From a bacterium UBA6115 (GTDB taxonomy: Bacteria > Bacillota_A > Clostridia > Christensenellales > Aristaeellaceae): 17,354 nucleotides of DNA. Below, piece by piece: positions 6,042-13,342 of the stretch (positions within the stretch are counted from its first letter, which is position 1; each line of letters begins with the position of its first letter). A program made the translations under genes and the position numbers. The DNA lies in the NCBI GenBank assembly GCA_002428405.1, contig DIWD01000044.1, positions 1 to 17,354 on the forward strand, read 5' to 3'. The notes beneath the pieces were generated by a model that worked only from the letters and a program-made list of their open reading frames with translations, searched no databases and was not told where the DNA came from.

Positions 6042-6709
6042 TCGTCGGATGCGGCAAGCTTGGTTATTATCTTGCAAAAACACTGGCCCCGCACAAGCAC
6101 CATCTGGTATTGATCGAAGAGGATCCTGACATGTGCCAGAAAATATCCGGAGAACTATCAGGTCTTGGGATCACATTGTTCCATGGCGACGGAACCAGTG
6201 TGAACGATCTGAGGGAAGCGGAGATCGAGGATGCGGATATCCTGATCGCCGTGACCGGGCACGACCAGAACAATCTGGTCGCCTGCCAGCTGGCCAAAGA
6301 TTACTTCGGGATCCCAAGAACAATCGCCCGCGTCAACAACCCAAAGAATATCAATGTGTTCCGCGCCTTGGGAGTGGACTCGGCAGTCTCAAGCACCGCG
6401 TTCATCGCCGACATCATCGAGCACGAGGTCGATTGGGAAGGAATCAACCACATGCTTTCACAGAAGGTTGGCAGCCTCCGGATCCATGAGTTTCAGGTAA
6501 TGGAGCAATCAAAGGCGGCCGGAAAGAAAGTCGCGGACATCAAGCTGCCTGCCGGCATCATCCTGGTCTCCCTGATACGCAGCAAGGAAGCGACGGTGCC
6601 CAACGGCCAGACAGAGATCCTCCCGGGAGATACCATCATCGCCATGGGCGGCGAGGAAAGTATTTCTCTGCTGCATGGCTACTTCCCATCTGGAACAACG
6701 GAGGGCTGA
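6029..6709 (+). CDS. RCK/TrkA-type K+ transport regulatory subunit (second of two)
   Basis: 226 residues from ATG 6029, with AGGAAGG about 12 bases upstream. RCK_N (about 1-120) has a canonical glycine loop (MRIIIVGCGKLGYYLAKTLA, with G7, G9 and G12), VLIEEDP at the end of the second strand, FHGDGT, and ILIAVTGHDQNNLVACQLAK. RCK_C (about 140-222) ends with GDTIIAMGGEESISLLHGYF. This is the nucleotide-competent partner of the preceding degenerate RCK protein. E. coli TrkA carries two RCK units fused in one chain of about 458 residues. Here the two halves are separate genes overlapping by 13 bp, and each is close to the length of KtrA. The expected role is a cytoplasmic ring on TrkH controlling K+ uptake. 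Confidence 0.87.
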   Translation: MRIIIVGCGKLGYYLAKTLAPHKHHLVLIEEDPDMCQKISGELSGLGITLFHGDGTSVNDLREAEIEDADILIAVTGHDQNNLVACQLAKDYFGIPRTIARVNNPKNINVFRALGVDSAVSSTAFIADIIEHEVDWEGINHMLSQKVGSLRIHEFQVMEQSKAAGKKVADIKLPAGIILVSLIRSKEATVPNGQTEILPGDTIIAMGGEESISLLHGYFPSGTTEG

Positions 6710-6710
6710 C

Positions 6711-6812
6711 ATGAAAAAGTGGTTTTCCTATACCCTTGGCGTGCTTGCGGAAATCGGGTTTGCCTGCGTATTGGCGCTCATCGGGCTTTTCATTTCGTCG
6801 CTCAATAAATAA
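6711..6812 (+). CDS. 33-residue single-span membrane protein in the K+ uptake operon
   Basis: An ATG at 6711, one base after the TGA of the RCK gene, is preceded by GGAGGG. A TAA closes the frame at 6810-6812, and the ribosome binding site of the K+ channel gene (AAAGGA) overlaps that stop. The peptide starts MKKWFSYTLG and has an uninterrupted hydrophobic helix at about 9-31, with a single acidic residue, Glu14, and Cys19 in it. It ends LNK. Lys2-Lys3 at the N-terminus predict N-in, C-out topology by the positive-inside rule. Size and position recall KdpF, the small stabilising peptide of KdpFABC, but no sequence similarity is claimed. Tight spacing on both sides with good ribosome binding sites argues strongly that it is expressed. 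It may be an accessory subunit of the TrkH-type channel. Confidence 0.75.
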   Translation: MKKWFSYTLGVLAEIGFACVLALIGLFISSLNK

Positions 6813-6821
6813 AGGACAAGT

Positions 6822-8342
6822 ATGCTTGGAAAACACAACGGACAGGGCCAATCAACATGGCATTACATAGGCCTCATCCTGATCGGCATGGGGCTTGTGC
6901 AGTATGTTCCGCTTATTACATCCATCATTTACAAAGAGTGGGACATGATGCTCAATTTCCTGATCAGCAGTTCGTCCGCGCTGCTTGCCGGCGGCGTCAT
7001 GTCACTAGGCGGGAAAAAAAACCAGCACGAACGTCTCAGCTGGAGCCAGGGCATGGTGGTGGCGGCGGGTTCATGGTTTTTTGGGATGCTGCTGTGCGCG
7101 CTGCCTTACTACCTCAGCGGAAACTATCATTCATACGTTGACAGCTGCTTTGACGTGATGAGCGGCCTGACAACGACGGGTCTTGTTCTGATCCAGGACC
7201 TTGACCACCTGTCCAACGGCCTTAACATGTGGCGGCACTTGCTGACATTCATCGGCGGGCAGGGCATGGTCGTGCTTGCGCTTTCTTTTTTGGTAAAAGG
7301 GTCAAACGGTGCCTATAAAATGTATGTCGGCGAAGGCAAGGATGAGCGGCTGATGCCCAACGCAGTGTCCACCGCGCGATATATCTGGCTCATCAGCCTG
7401 ATCTATCTCGTTATTGGCACAATGGTCCTTTGGGCAGCGGGGATTGCGTCCGGCCTGTCCATAGAGCGCGCGTTTCTGCACGGACTGTGGGTCTTCATGG
7501 CGGCATGGAGCACGGGCGGCTTTGCCCCGATGTCGCAGAGCATCCTTTATTACCACAGCGCCGTGTACGAAATCGCAACGATGGTGTTTTTTGTCATCGG
7601 CTCATTCAACTTTGCGCTGCACTACGCGGTACTGACCGGCAAACGGAAAGAGCTGATCAAAAATGTGGAAACCGTTTCATTTTCGATTACAGTCACCGCG
7701 TTGACGCTGATAGCTGCGCTGGGCTTGATGCGGCTGAATGTGTATCCCGATATTGTCTCGATGTTCCGCAAAGGGTTTTACCAGCTGATTTCCGGCCACA
7801 CGACCACCGGTTTCATGACCGTCTACGCGAAGCAATTCTACCTTGAATGGGGCGATATCGCACTGTTCGGCATCATTATCGCGATGTTGTTTGGCGGCAG
7901 CGCCTGTTCCACGGCGGGCGGGTTCAAGGGCCTCCGGATCGGGATTATTGCCCACACACTCAAGCGGGAAGCCAAGCGCATGGCGCTTCCTGATTCCATT
8001 GTGTCAATTGAGAAGTACCATCACATCCGGGATGTCGTGCTGGACGACAGCCAGATCCGAAGCGCGTTCCTGATCGTCGCGGCGTATACAGTGACATTTG
8101 CCATTGGGATCCTGGCAGGGATGCTAAGCGGTTATCCCTTTGGCATGGCCGCATTTGAATCGGCCTCCGTTACAGGCAACGTTGGCCTCACTATCGGCGT
8201 GACTGCGCATTCCATGCCAACGGCACTCAAGATAACCTACATCATCATGATGTGGCTGGCGCGGCTGGAGTTCATGTCCGTATTTGCGTTGGTCATCTAT
8301 ATTGCAAGAAAGGTCAAGAAAAATGTTCCGTTGGGTATTTAG
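6822..8342 (+). CDS. TrkH/KtrB-type potassium channel subunit
   Basis: 506 residues, ATG 6822 with AAAGGA five bases upstream. It has many membrane spans and the four pore-loop repeats of the superfamily of K+ transporters: SGLTTTGLV (about 114-122), WSTGGFAP (229-236), SGHTTTGFMT (324-333) and SVTGNVGLT (449-457), each with its filter glycine. The intramembrane gate segment MLFGGSACSTAGGFKGLR (about 355-372) and WLARLEFMSVFAL near the end match TrkH. It forms the K+ translocating dimer and is gated by the RCK ring encoded just upstream. Length agrees with TrkH (about 480) more than KtrB (about 440). The end of the gene overlaps the start of the OB-fold-like gene by 20 bp, so that protein belongs to the same operon. 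Confidence 0.92.
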   Translation: MLGKHNGQGQSTWHYIGLILIGMGLVQYVPLITSIIYKEWDMMLNFLISSSSALLAGGVMSLGGKKNQHERLSWSQGMVVAAGSWFFGMLLCALPYYLSGNYHSYVDSCFDVMSGLTTTGLVLIQDLDHLSNGLNMWRHLLTFIGGQGMVVLALSFLVKGSNGAYKMYVGEGKDERLMPNAVSTARYIWLISLIYLVIGTMVLWAAGIASGLSIERAFLHGLWVFMAAWSTGGFAPMSQSILYYHSAVYEIATMVFFVIGSFNFALHYAVLTGKRKELIKNVETVSFSITVTALTLIAALGLMRLNVYPDIVSMFRKGFYQLISGHTTTGFMTVYAKQFYLEWGDIALFGIIIAMLFGGSACSTAGGFKGLRIGIIAHTLKREAKRMALPDSIVSIEKYHHIRDVVLDDSQIRSAFLIVAAYTVTFAIGILAGMLSGYPFGMAAFESASVTGNVGLTIGVTAHSMPTALKITYIIMMWLARLEFMSVFALVIYIARKVKKNVPLGI

Positions 8343-8832
8343 TGCTCTTCTCCTGTTTCTCCTGTTTGCACAGCCTTTTGCCGCTTGCGGGGAAGAGGTC
8401 AGCAGCATTCAGCTGATCGATCAGACAAAGGCGTTTGACAGGCAGGAGGTGGTTTTTTCGGGAGAAGTGATCGGCGACATATTGAACGCCGGCGACCACG
8501 TGTGGCTGAATGTTTCAGACGGCAGCAATGCGATAGGTGTATGGGCCAAGAGCAGCCTGGCAAGTGACATTCAAATAGCCGGGCGGTATAGCCAGCATGG
8601 GGACTCCATCCGGGTATCGGGGATATTCAACCGCGCATGCCCTGAACACGGCGGGGATATGGACCTCCATGCAGACAGTATTGAGTTGATCAATCGCGGA
8701 TACCCAACATCACATGCCGTTCCGGAATGGAAGGGGTGGATGGCATCGGGGCTGGCAGCAGGCGCGCTGGCATGCATGGCAGTCATATTGATCCGCACTG
8801 TGCGCAGATCGCCGGGATGGCATAGACCATGA
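8323..8832 (+). CDS. membrane-anchored OB-fold-like protein at the end of the K+ operon
   Basis: 169 residues from the ATG at 8323, with AAAGG at about 8309-8313. The frame also extends to 8284, but the chosen ATG starts a clean signal sequence. Residues 4-20 are hydrophobic, ending PFAAC with Cys22. This resembles a lipobox except for Phe at -3, so it could be a lipoprotein or be cut by signal peptidase I. Residues about 40-122 read as a five-stranded OB-fold-like barrel: QEVVFSGEVIGD, DHVWLNVSDG, AIGVWAK, DSIRVSGIFNRACPEHGGDM, DLHADSIELI. A second span at about 139-158 (WMASGLAAGALACMAVILI) is followed by Arg residues, so the barrel would face outside. Function is unknown. It overlaps the channel gene by 20 bp and is probably co-translated, suggesting an accessory part of the uptake system. 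Confidence 0.68.
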   Translation: MFRWVFSALLLFLLFAQPFAACGEEVSSIQLIDQTKAFDRQEVVFSGEVIGDILNAGDHVWLNVSDGSNAIGVWAKSSLASDIQIAGRYSQHGDSIRVSGIFNRACPEHGGDMDLHADSIELINRGYPTSHAVPEWKGWMASGLAAGALACMAVILIRTVRRSPGWHRP

Positions 8833-8925
8833 TAAGGATTTCTCATACGGATGACCTCAGTTGATCACAGGGCCGTATTACGAAAACGAAGTTGCAGGGA
8901 ATTACCATGGCATGCTGCCGGAACC

Positions 8926-9993
8926 TCATTCCCCCGCTCTCTCAGAGCGCCCGATGCCGATGATGTCCTGCTGCCGGCGTGTGTTGTGGAAGCCGTTGTA
9001 GGTGCCCGGGTCCATGACGTTTTTCCCCATGAACACCATGGCAGCTGTCTGCCCGCCGTCCAGCGTAAAGGCCTCATAGCAGCCCGCCGCCAGCAGCCTT
9101 TCCGCCACGAAACGGAGCCCTGTGCCCGCGCTGCGCTTGTTGCGCCCTTCCACCATGATGCCTACGAAATGCCCGGGCCCGGCCACACCGATGGCGCTGC
9201 GCGGCTCCCGGTGGGTAAAGCTCTCTTCCAGCCGGTTGTCCATCACCCCGTCCCGGAACAGGATGGGCCCGAAAGCCAGCACATCCACAGCCCCCCGGCC
9301 CAGATAGCCCTGCGCGTCCAGTTCCCCCGGGACGCGCATCTCCACATGCCCGTCGGGGAACAGCGCCAGCTCGTCCAGCGGCGGTATCTTGGCGACAGCG
9401 TGGGTATAGGTCTTCTCATGCAGCACTTTGCCGTTCCTTATAATCAGCCCTGTCCATTCCTTATTGTAAAGCCGCCAGGAGAAGAGGTCGCCGTTTTGCG
9501 CGTAGACCATCCTGTTTTTCTGGGCGATGACCTCCGGCCTGCTCAAGGCGCGGGAGGGGTTCTCAGGATCGGCTGAGATCACGCGGAACGCCTGCTCCCC
9601 GCGGAAGAGGATATCCGCGATGTACCAGACCAGGTCCCTCCGCTCCACGCGGGCGCTGAAACGCCGGATTTGGACCCGCAGGTCCGCGGAAACGTAGATC
9701 CACTGTCCCAGATTATCATCCGCAAACACGAACTCTTCGCCATTCTCCCCCGACGCCAGCAGGAAGCCCTGCCCGTCAAGCGGCGGCCATTCCTCAAACG
9801 GCGGAGGGCCATTGGCAGGCAGTGGGGTCGGGGTGGGCAGGGGAATGGGCGGGAAGGGCGTGCCGTCCTCCACCTGAAAAGGAAACATTTCCGCGCCGGC
9901 AGGCAGACTGACAAGCAGCAGGGCGGCGCACAGCAGCAGGGCAGCGCCGCGGAAGGACGCGCTGAAACGGACAAAAAGACCTTTGCCGCGCAA
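8926..9993 (-). CDS. secreted phosphodiester glycosidase (NAGPA-domain) protein
   Basis: 355 residues from a TTG (9991-9993 on the plus strand) preceded by GGAGGTGG. No in-frame ATG is better placed. A signal peptide covers residues about 1-34 (hydrophobic 17-30, then PAGAE). A Pro/Thr linker follows (PLPTPTPLPANGPPP). Residues about 160-350 form a phosphodiester glycosidase domain of the NAGPA type, with RSAIGVAGPGHFVGIMVEGR (about 265-284), AERLLAAGCYEAFTLDGGQT leading to the conserved LDGG (311-314), and a terminal QDIIGIGR. The family acts on GlcNAc-1-phosphodiesters, and in bacteria is linked to exopolysaccharide or wall-polymer turnover. The usual LDGGGS is LDGGQT here. It is monocistronic, divergent from thrC, with its own promoter. 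Confidence 0.8.
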   Translation of the reverse strand: MRGKGLFVRFSASFRGAALLLCAALLLVSLPAGAEMFPFQVEDGTPFPPIPLPTPTPLPANGPPPFEEWPPLDGQGFLLASGENGEEFVFADDNLGQWIYVSADLRVQIRRFSARVERRDLVWYIADILFRGEQAFRVISADPENPSRALSRPEVIAQKNRMVYAQNGDLFSWRLYNKEWTGLIIRNGKVLHEKTYTHAVAKIPPLDELALFPDGHVEMRVPGELDAQGYLGRGAVDVLAFGPILFRDGVMDNRLEESFTHREPRSAIGVAGPGHFVGIMVEGRNKRSAGTGLRFVAERLLAAGCYEAFTLDGGQTAAMVFMGKNVMDPGTYNGFHNTRRQQDIIGIGRSERAGE

Positions 9994-10023
9994 AGCCTGC
10001 CACCTCCATGTTTTCCTGCGTCC

Positions 10024-10052
10024 AGTTTACCCCAGGAAACCCTGCCTGACAA
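10024..10052 (-). promoter_or_regulatory. promoter of the glycosidase gene
   Basis: On the minus strand: TTGTCA (plus 10047-10052), a 17-bp spacer, and TAAACT (plus 10024-10029). Transcription would start near 10017, giving a leader of about 24 nt that contains the GGAGG ribosome binding site. Confidence 0.7.
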
Positions 10053-10075
10053 GAAACCGCGGGCAGATTTCCGGA

Positions 10076-10104
10076 TTGACACCGGGCGGCTGCTTTCCTA
10101 CAAT
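10076..10104 (+). promoter_or_regulatory. promoter of the thrC-thrB-ZIP operon
   Basis: TTGACA at 10076-10081, a 17-bp spacer, and TACAAT at 10099-10104: a near-consensus sigma-A promoter. The expected start, about 10111, coincides with the first base of the GGAGG ribosome binding site, leaving a leader of only about 11 nt. That leaves no room for a T-box, riboswitch or attenuator. The -35 lies 23 bp from the -35 of the divergent glycosidase promoter. Confidence 0.8.
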
Positions 10105-10121
10105 CATTTTGGAGGAACTAT

Positions 10122-11582
10122 ATGCGATATATCAGCACCCGCGGAATGAGCCCCCCGGTGAGCGCCCCCGAAGCGCTGCTTTCCGGCATGGCGCCGGACG
10201 GCGGACTCTACCTGCCGGAGGATCTGCCGGACCTGAGCCATCTGCTTTTCATACCGCTCCCTTATCCGCTTCTGGCTTCCGAGGTGTTCAAAGCCCTCCT
10301 GCCTGGGTTCACCGAGAAGGAGCTGGAAGGGGCGGCCAGGGACGCTTATGCCGGGGCCTTTGACACGCCGGAGGTCACGCCGCTTGTCAGCGTAAAGGGG
10401 ATCCGCTTTCTGGAGCTGTTCCACGGCCCGACCGGTTCCTTCAAGGACATCGCGCTGCAGGCGCTGCCGCGGCTGATGGCCCTCGCGCGGGACAAGCTGG
10501 ATGTCAAAAAGGAGTATCTGGTGCTCACCGCGACCAGCGGGGACACCGGCTCATCCGCCATGCAGGGTTTCCGCGGCGTGCCCGGTTTCAAGGTACTGGT
10601 ATATTATCCCCGGGACGGCGTCAGCACGGTGCAAAAACTGCAGATGACGACCATGCCAGGCGGAAACGTCCAGGCCGTGGGCGTGCGGGGGAACTTTGAC
10701 GACGCGCAGGCCGGGGTCAAGGCGGTGTTCGCCCGGGGCGGCGAAGGGCTGCCCCCGAATATCCTTCTGAGCAGCGCCAACTCCATCAACATCGGCAGGC
10801 TGATCCCCCAAATCGTCTATTACGTTTACGCGTGCCGCGAACTGCTTCACAGCGGGGACATGCAGACCGGTGAGCGGATCGATTTCGTCGTTCCCACCGG
10901 CAATTTCGGGGACTCGCTCGCGGGCTACCTGGCAAAGAGGATGGGGATGCCCATAGGGCAATTGGTCTGCGCGTCCAATTTCAACAGCGTCCTGACCGAT
11001 TTCCTGCAAACCGGCTTTTTTGACAGGCGGCGGCCGCTGTTTCCCACCCTCTCCCCCTCCATGGACATCCTGGCGCCCAGCAACCTGGAGCGGCTGCTGT
11101 ACCTGGCCAGCGGCAATGACGCGGGCGAAGTGCGCAGGATGATGACAGTGTTTGGGAAATATGGCTGTTACACGGCCGGGGAGAGCGCGATGCGCCTCAT
11201 CCGGGAGACCTTCACCGGTTTCTCCGCGACGGACCCGCAGACGCTGGACGGCATCCGCATCATGTGGGAAGCCAACCGCTATCTGATGGACCCCCACACC
11301 GCGGCGGCTCACCACGCTTTGTCGATGCTTCCGCATCTGCCTCACCTGGCTGTGACACTGGCCACCGCCTCGCCCTTCAAGTTCCCCCGGACCATCTGCC
11401 GCGCGCTGGGGATGCCCCTTCCCGATGATGAATCCCGCCTGCCGGGGCAACTGGCAAGAATGGCCCGGCGGCCTCTGCCTTCCTCCCTGCGGAACCTGGC
11501 CCGGCGCGCCGAATTGCACAAAGATGTCATCGGGAAGGACGAAATCGTCGGGGACGCCTTGCGAAGGGCAGCGTCATGGTAA
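10122..11582 (+). CDS. thrC: threonine synthase
   Basis: 486 residues, ATG 10122 after GGAGGAACT. It converts O-phospho-L-homoserine to L-threonine with pyridoxal phosphate, the last step of threonine synthesis, in the cytoplasm. The N-terminal MRYISTRG and APDGGLYLPED are typical of the long (bacterial/yeast-type) threonine synthases. The cofactor lysine is Lys108 in HGPTGSFKDIALQ, and TATSGDTGSSA forms the phosphate-binding loop. GNFGDSLAGYLAKRMG is also conserved. Length is in the range of the about 430-500 residue class. It overlaps thrB by 7 bp and heads a three-gene unit with homoserine kinase and a ZIP transporter. No homoserine dehydrogenase or aspartokinase is in the window. Confidence 0.94.
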   Translation: MRYISTRGMSPPVSAPEALLSGMAPDGGLYLPEDLPDLSHLLFIPLPYPLLASEVFKALLPGFTEKELEGAARDAYAGAFDTPEVTPLVSVKGIRFLELFHGPTGSFKDIALQALPRLMALARDKLDVKKEYLVLTATSGDTGSSAMQGFRGVPGFKVLVYYPRDGVSTVQKLQMTTMPGGNVQAVGVRGNFDDAQAGVKAVFARGGEGLPPNILLSSANSINIGRLIPQIVYYVYACRELLHSGDMQTGERIDFVVPTGNFGDSLAGYLAKRMGMPIGQLVCASNFNSVLTDFLQTGFFDRRRPLFPTLSPSMDILAPSNLERLLYLASGNDAGEVRRMMTVFGKYGCYTAGESAMRLIRETFTGFSATDPQTLDGIRIMWEANRYLMDPHTAAAHHALSMLPHLPHLAVTLATASPFKFPRTICRALGMPLPDDESRLPGQLARMARRPLPSSLRNLARRAELHKDVIGKDEIVGDALRRAASW

Positions 11583-12466
11583 CCGTCCGCGTGCCCGCCA
11601 CCGCCGCCAACCTGGGGCCGGGCTTTGACTGCCTGGGCGCGGCGCTGGACTTATATGCCCGCTTTGAGTTTGAGGAAACAGTCCGGGGTTTTTCCGTAAC
11701 CGGCTGTGATGCGCAATACGCGGGACCTGACAACCTTGTTTACCGCGCCTATGTAAAAACGCTGGAACGCTTCGGCCAGGCATCCCGCGGGCTGCGCCTT
11801 CACATCGTTTCCGACATTCCCCCGGCCCGCGGCCTGGGCAGCAGCGCCGCCTGCATCGTCGGAGGGATTCTGGGGGCCCAGGCATTACGGAATCTTCCCC
11901 TCTCCCCTGATGAGGTCTTTTCCCTGGCCGCGGACATGGAGGGGCACCCGGATAACGCGGCGGCCGCGGTTTTCGGCGGGCTTCGCGTTTCGATAACGGA
12001 CGGCGGCAAGCCGCTTTCACTGCCCGCCCCCGTCCAGGCGGACCTGCGCCTGCTGGCGCTGGTGCCTGATTTTTATCTGGAGACAAAAACCGCGCGCCGC
12101 GCGCTGCCGGAGATTGTCTCACGGGTGGATGCTGTGTATAATCTATCCCGTACAGCCTTCCTTCTGAAGGCTTTGGAAACAGGCGGCGGAGAATCCATCC
12201 GCGCAGCCTGCCGGGATAAACTGCATCAGCCGTACCGCTTCCCGCTCATTCAGGGCGGGGAAGCCTTGGCCGAAAGGATGGAAGTCCTGGGCGCGCTGGC
12301 CTGTTTCATCTCCGGCTCGGGCCCCTCCCTGATGTGCCTGTACCGGGACCCCGGCTTTCCTGCGATTGCCGGGAAAGTCATCAGGACCGGATTCCCGCGT
12401 TTTCAGGCTCTTTTGCTGAAGTTCAACCCGCAAGGCGCTGTGATAGAAAGGACAGGCACACTATGA
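11576..12466 (+). CDS. thrB: homoserine kinase
   Basis: 296 residues, ATG 11576, overlapping the end of thrC by 7 bp, with GAAGGG upstream. It is a GHMP-family kinase that phosphorylates homoserine using ATP and supplies the substrate of threonine synthase. Motifs: VRVPATAANLGPGFDCLG at the N-terminus (GPGFD 14-18), the ATP-binding glycine-rich loop PPARGLGSSAAC at about 82-93, EGHPDNAAAAVFGG in the middle, and the C-terminal ISGSGPSLMCLY. Length matches the usual about 300 residues. The start of the ZIP gene overlaps the stop codon (ATGA), so all three proteins are translationally coupled. Confidence 0.94.
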   Translation: MVTVRVPATAANLGPGFDCLGAALDLYARFEFEETVRGFSVTGCDAQYAGPDNLVYRAYVKTLERFGQASRGLRLHIVSDIPPARGLGSSAACIVGGILGAQALRNLPLSPDEVFSLAADMEGHPDNAAAAVFGGLRVSITDGGKPLSLPAPVQADLRLLALVPDFYLETKTARRALPEIVSRVDAVYNLSRTAFLLKALETGGGESIRAACRDKLHQPYRFPLIQGGEALAERMEVLGALACFISGSGPSLMCLYRDPGFPAIAGKVIRTGFPRFQALLLKFNPQGAVIERTGTL

Positions 12467-13251
12467 GTACGACCGCGAAGATTGTCTGGGGCATCCTTAT
12501 CCCATTCATCGGCACGACGCTTGGCGCCGCCATGGTGCTTTTCCTCAAGGGGGACCTGAAGACCTGGTTCCGCAAGACCTTGCTGGGATTTGCCTCCGGC
12601 GTGATGATCGCAGCCTCCGTCTGGTCCCTTCTGCTGCCCGCGATCGCCAAGGCGGAAGAGTTGGGCGGCATTCCCTGGCTGCCCGCGGCAGGCGGCTTCC
12701 TTACGGGCGTGTTCTTTCTCCTGCTGCTGGACAGCCTGATCCCCCATCAGCATCCCGGCGCGGACTTGCCGGAGGGCCTCCCTTCCACCGCGCGCAAGAA
12801 CACCATGCTGTTCCTGGCCGTGACGCTGCACAATATCCCGGAGGGCATCGCGGTGGGCGTCGTGTTCGCCGGGTTCCTGGCGGGCGACACCTCCATTACC
12901 TTCGCGGCAGCGCTGGCGCTCTCCCTGGGCATCGCCATCCAGAACTTCCCGGAAGGCGCCATCGTATCCATGCCGCTGAAGACCCCGCAGGTTTCCAAAT
13001 GGAAGGCTTTCGGCCTGGGCACCCTCTCCGGCGTTGTGGAGCCGGTCGCCGCTTTCATCACCGTGCTGCTCACCTCCATCATGGTGCCCATCCTGCCCTT
13101 CCTGCTGGCTTTCGCCGCGGGCGCGATGATCTATGTCGTGGTGGAAGAGCTGATCCCGGAACTGCAGGATGGCGGGCACTCCAACATCGGCGTCATCGGC
13201 GTGGCGTTTGGATTCACGGTAATGATGATCCTGGACGTCGCGCTGGGATAA
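12463..13251 (+). CDS. ZIP family metal transporter
   Basis: 262 residues from the ATG at 12463, whose bases overlap the thrB stop as ATGA. AAAGGA lies about 10 bases before. Longer frames enter thrB. The protein is almost entirely membrane spans. The metal-binding helices are TM4, with LHNIPEGIAVG (His123, Pro126, Glu127), and TM5, with QNFPEGAIVS (Asn161, Glu164). VVEPVAAF (about 191-198) and VVEELIPE (about 227-234) supply further acidic residues. A His-rich cytoplasmic loop (PHQHPGADLPEG) lies between TM3 and TM4. It belongs to the ZupT/GufA branch and would import Zn2+, Fe2+ or similar divalent ions. There is no obvious link to threonine synthesis, and the coupling may only reflect shared transcription. 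A terminator follows at 13316-13342. Confidence 0.9.
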   Translation: MSTTAKIVWGILIPFIGTTLGAAMVLFLKGDLKTWFRKTLLGFASGVMIAASVWSLLLPAIAKAEELGGIPWLPAAGGFLTGVFFLLLLDSLIPHQHPGADLPEGLPSTARKNTMLFLAVTLHNIPEGIAVGVVFAGFLAGDTSITFAAALALSLGIAIQNFPEGAIVSMPLKTPQVSKWKAFGLGTLSGVVEPVAAFITVLLTSIMVPILPFLLAFAAGAMIYVVVEELIPELQDGGHSNIGVIGVAFGFTVMMILDVALG

Positions 13252-13315
13252 GGGATCCCGGGGTGTAAAGGGATACCGCCGCCTCCCCATTTCGTTCCAT
13301 TTCTGTATTTCCTGC

Positions 13316-13342
13316 CCGGACGGCTTGCCCGCCCGGTTTTTT
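13316..13342 (+). terminator. intrinsic terminator of the thr-ZIP operon
   Basis: An 8-bp stem with one mismatch (13316-13323 with 13329-13336) and a CTTGC loop, directly followed by six T residues (13337-13342). It lies 65 bp after the ZIP stop codon. The loop contains the -35 element of the next gene. Confidence 0.75.

Noticed and set aside
8851..9576. 241-residue plus-strand frame opposite the glycosidase gene
   Set aside because: Antisense to the conserved NAGPA domain, with no domain of its own.
10551..11519. 322-residue open frame antisense to thrC
   Set aside because: It lies wholly inside the well-supported threonine synthase gene, with the Arg/Gln/Gly-rich composition expected of antisense frames in GC-rich DNA.
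12403..13290. 295-residue open frame antisense to the ZIP transporter gene
   Set aside because: It mirrors the high-GC ZIP gene, its composition (runs of His/Gln/Arg/Gly) is not protein-like, and it has no convincing ribosome binding site. The plus-strand gene has clear ZIP motifs.
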